Positions 63,473-64,000 of a DNA stretch of 64,000 nt are shown here, one piece after another (position 1 is the stretch's first letter; the number at the start of each line of letters is the position of its first letter). This DNA is from an uncultured Flavobacteriales bacterium (lineage in GTDB: Bacteria > Bacteroidota > Bacteroidia > Flavobacteriales > BACL11). The notes under the pieces are model-generated. The model was not told where the DNA came from and ran no database searches. It saw only the letters and a list, made by a program, of their open reading frames with translations. A program made the translations under genes and the position numbers. The stretch spans positions 484,850 through 548,849 of the forward strand of contig CALSQD010000002.1 of assembly GCA_943788405.1 (NCBI GenBank), read 5' to 3'.

Positions 63473-64000
63473 TGATATTACCAATAGTTGCTTTTGGAGC
63501 ACCAGTTTTAAGAAAAAAGTGTGTTGATATTACACCTGAATACCCTGAATTAGAAACCCTTTTAGCAAATATGTGGGAAACTATGTATGAAGCCTGTGGA
63601 GTAGGGCTTGCTGCACCACAAATCAATAAAGGAATTCGTTTATTTTTAATTGATACTACTCCTTTTGTTGAGGATGAAGATGAAACTGCTGAAGAGATTG
63701 TAAAGCAAGCATTTATCAATGCAAGAATTATTGAAGAAACAGGAGAGGAGTGGGACTTTAATGAAGGGTGCTTATCTATACCGGATGTTAGGGAAGATGT
63801 AAGTAGAAAGTCAACAGTTACTATTGAGTACTTGGATGAGAATTTCAAAAAGCACACCAAAACTTTTGACGGCTTAACTGCTCGTGTTATTCAGCATGAA
63901 TATGACCATATTGATGGAGTATTGTTTACTGATAAACTTTCAGCTTTGCGTAAAAGAATGATAAAAGGAAAGCTAATGGATATAAGCAAAGGAAAAGTAA
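63472..64000 (+). CDS. def: Peptide deformylase (3' truncated by window)
   Basis: The start overlaps the moxR stop by one base (taatg). The visible 176 codons contain the three family motifs GVGLAAPQ, EGCLSIP and QHEYDHIDG, the metal-binding Cys and His residues of the enzyme that removes formyl from nascent N-terminal Met. The frame remains open at base 64000 and the stop lies outside the window. Confidence 0.93.
   Translation, partial: MILPIVAFGAPVLRKKCVDITPEYPELETLLANMWETMYEACGVGLAAPQINKGIRLFLIDTTPFVEDEDETAEEIVKQAFINARIIEETGEEWDFNEGCLSIPDVREDVSRKSTVTIEYLDENFKKHTKTFDGLTARVIQHEYDHIDGVLFTDKLSALRKRMIKGKLMDISKGKV

Noticed and set aside
1-64000. tRNA, rRNA or riboswitch
   Set aside because: No GC-richer island or cloverleaf-like arrangement was noticed in any gap; this was a reading by eye and not a search.

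Overview
The window is an AT-rich stretch of a Bacteroidota chromosome, most likely from the order Flavobacteriales. Supporting signs: PorX (response regulator plus PglZ domain), several secreted proteins with type IX secretion (T9SS) sorting domains or gliding-motility-type (CHU_C) C-termini, a long GAPDH, an OstA/LptA-like protein, group III truncated haemoglobin, and promoters with the Bacteroidota -7 box TAnnTTTG. Genus and species cannot be told from this sequence alone. No rRNA, tRNA or CRISPR array was recognised.

Layout. 1-5.3 kb: end of porX, tsaE, alanine dehydrogenase and a small membrane-anchored protein, then proline dehydrogenase and an O-methyltransferase on the other strand. 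5.3-8.0 kb is a scar region: a Cys/Lys-rich secreted protein, a 21-bp tandem repeat running in frame into the N-terminal third of an IS256-type transposase, the tail of a T9SS cargo gene with a nonsense codon, and a second T9SS cargo gene split by an in-frame TGA. 8.0-20.4 kb is housekeeping: GAPDH, dapF, an acetyltransferase, a seven-heme cytochrome with TPRs, mltG, a phosphohexomutase, a DUF2279-type protein, an Smr protein, a TlpA-like lipid- or periplasm-facing thioredoxin, a DMT transporter and yaaA. 20.5-21.8 kb is a Kazal/Cys-repeat T9SS cargo gene.

21.9-30.4 kb is the most unusual part: a seven-gene operon encoding two lipoproteins that resemble the DUF1549/DUF1553 modules, a Tat-exported DUF1501-like protein, a lipoprotein with one CX4CH heme-like motif, another lipoprotein, a 1357-residue CUB/MAM/PKD surface protein with a CHU_C tail, and a short membrane protein. 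It looks like a split Bacteroidota counterpart of a planctomycete-type gene set, tied to T9SS.

30.4-51.8 kb is mainly housekeeping: DUF4019 protein, a 65-residue orphan behind a structured 469-bp gap, a YugP-type zinc peptidase, surE-lpxB, comEC, a run ftcD-yjdM-rlmF-DUF1569, queE with a PorE-like OmpA/PD40 protein, truncated haemoglobin, a second 21-bp tandem repeat, the fur-purA-lptA-like operon, glyA-relA/spoT and a FabK/nitronate-monooxygenase-type enzyme. 51.9-56.9 kb holds an exported redoxin with a T9SS tail and a 1157-residue CHU_C protein. 56.9-64 kb is a tight run: guaB, a double-parvulin foldase, a SurA-N-like lipoprotein, a SurA-like foldase, a MoxR ATPase and the start of def.

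Plausible links between genes: PorX (T9SS regulation), the T9SS cargo genes, the PorE-like protein and the three SurA/PpiC-type foldases all concern outer-membrane and surface protein export. Several starts were moved inward from the longest open frame because a promoter or terminator lies inside the extension.
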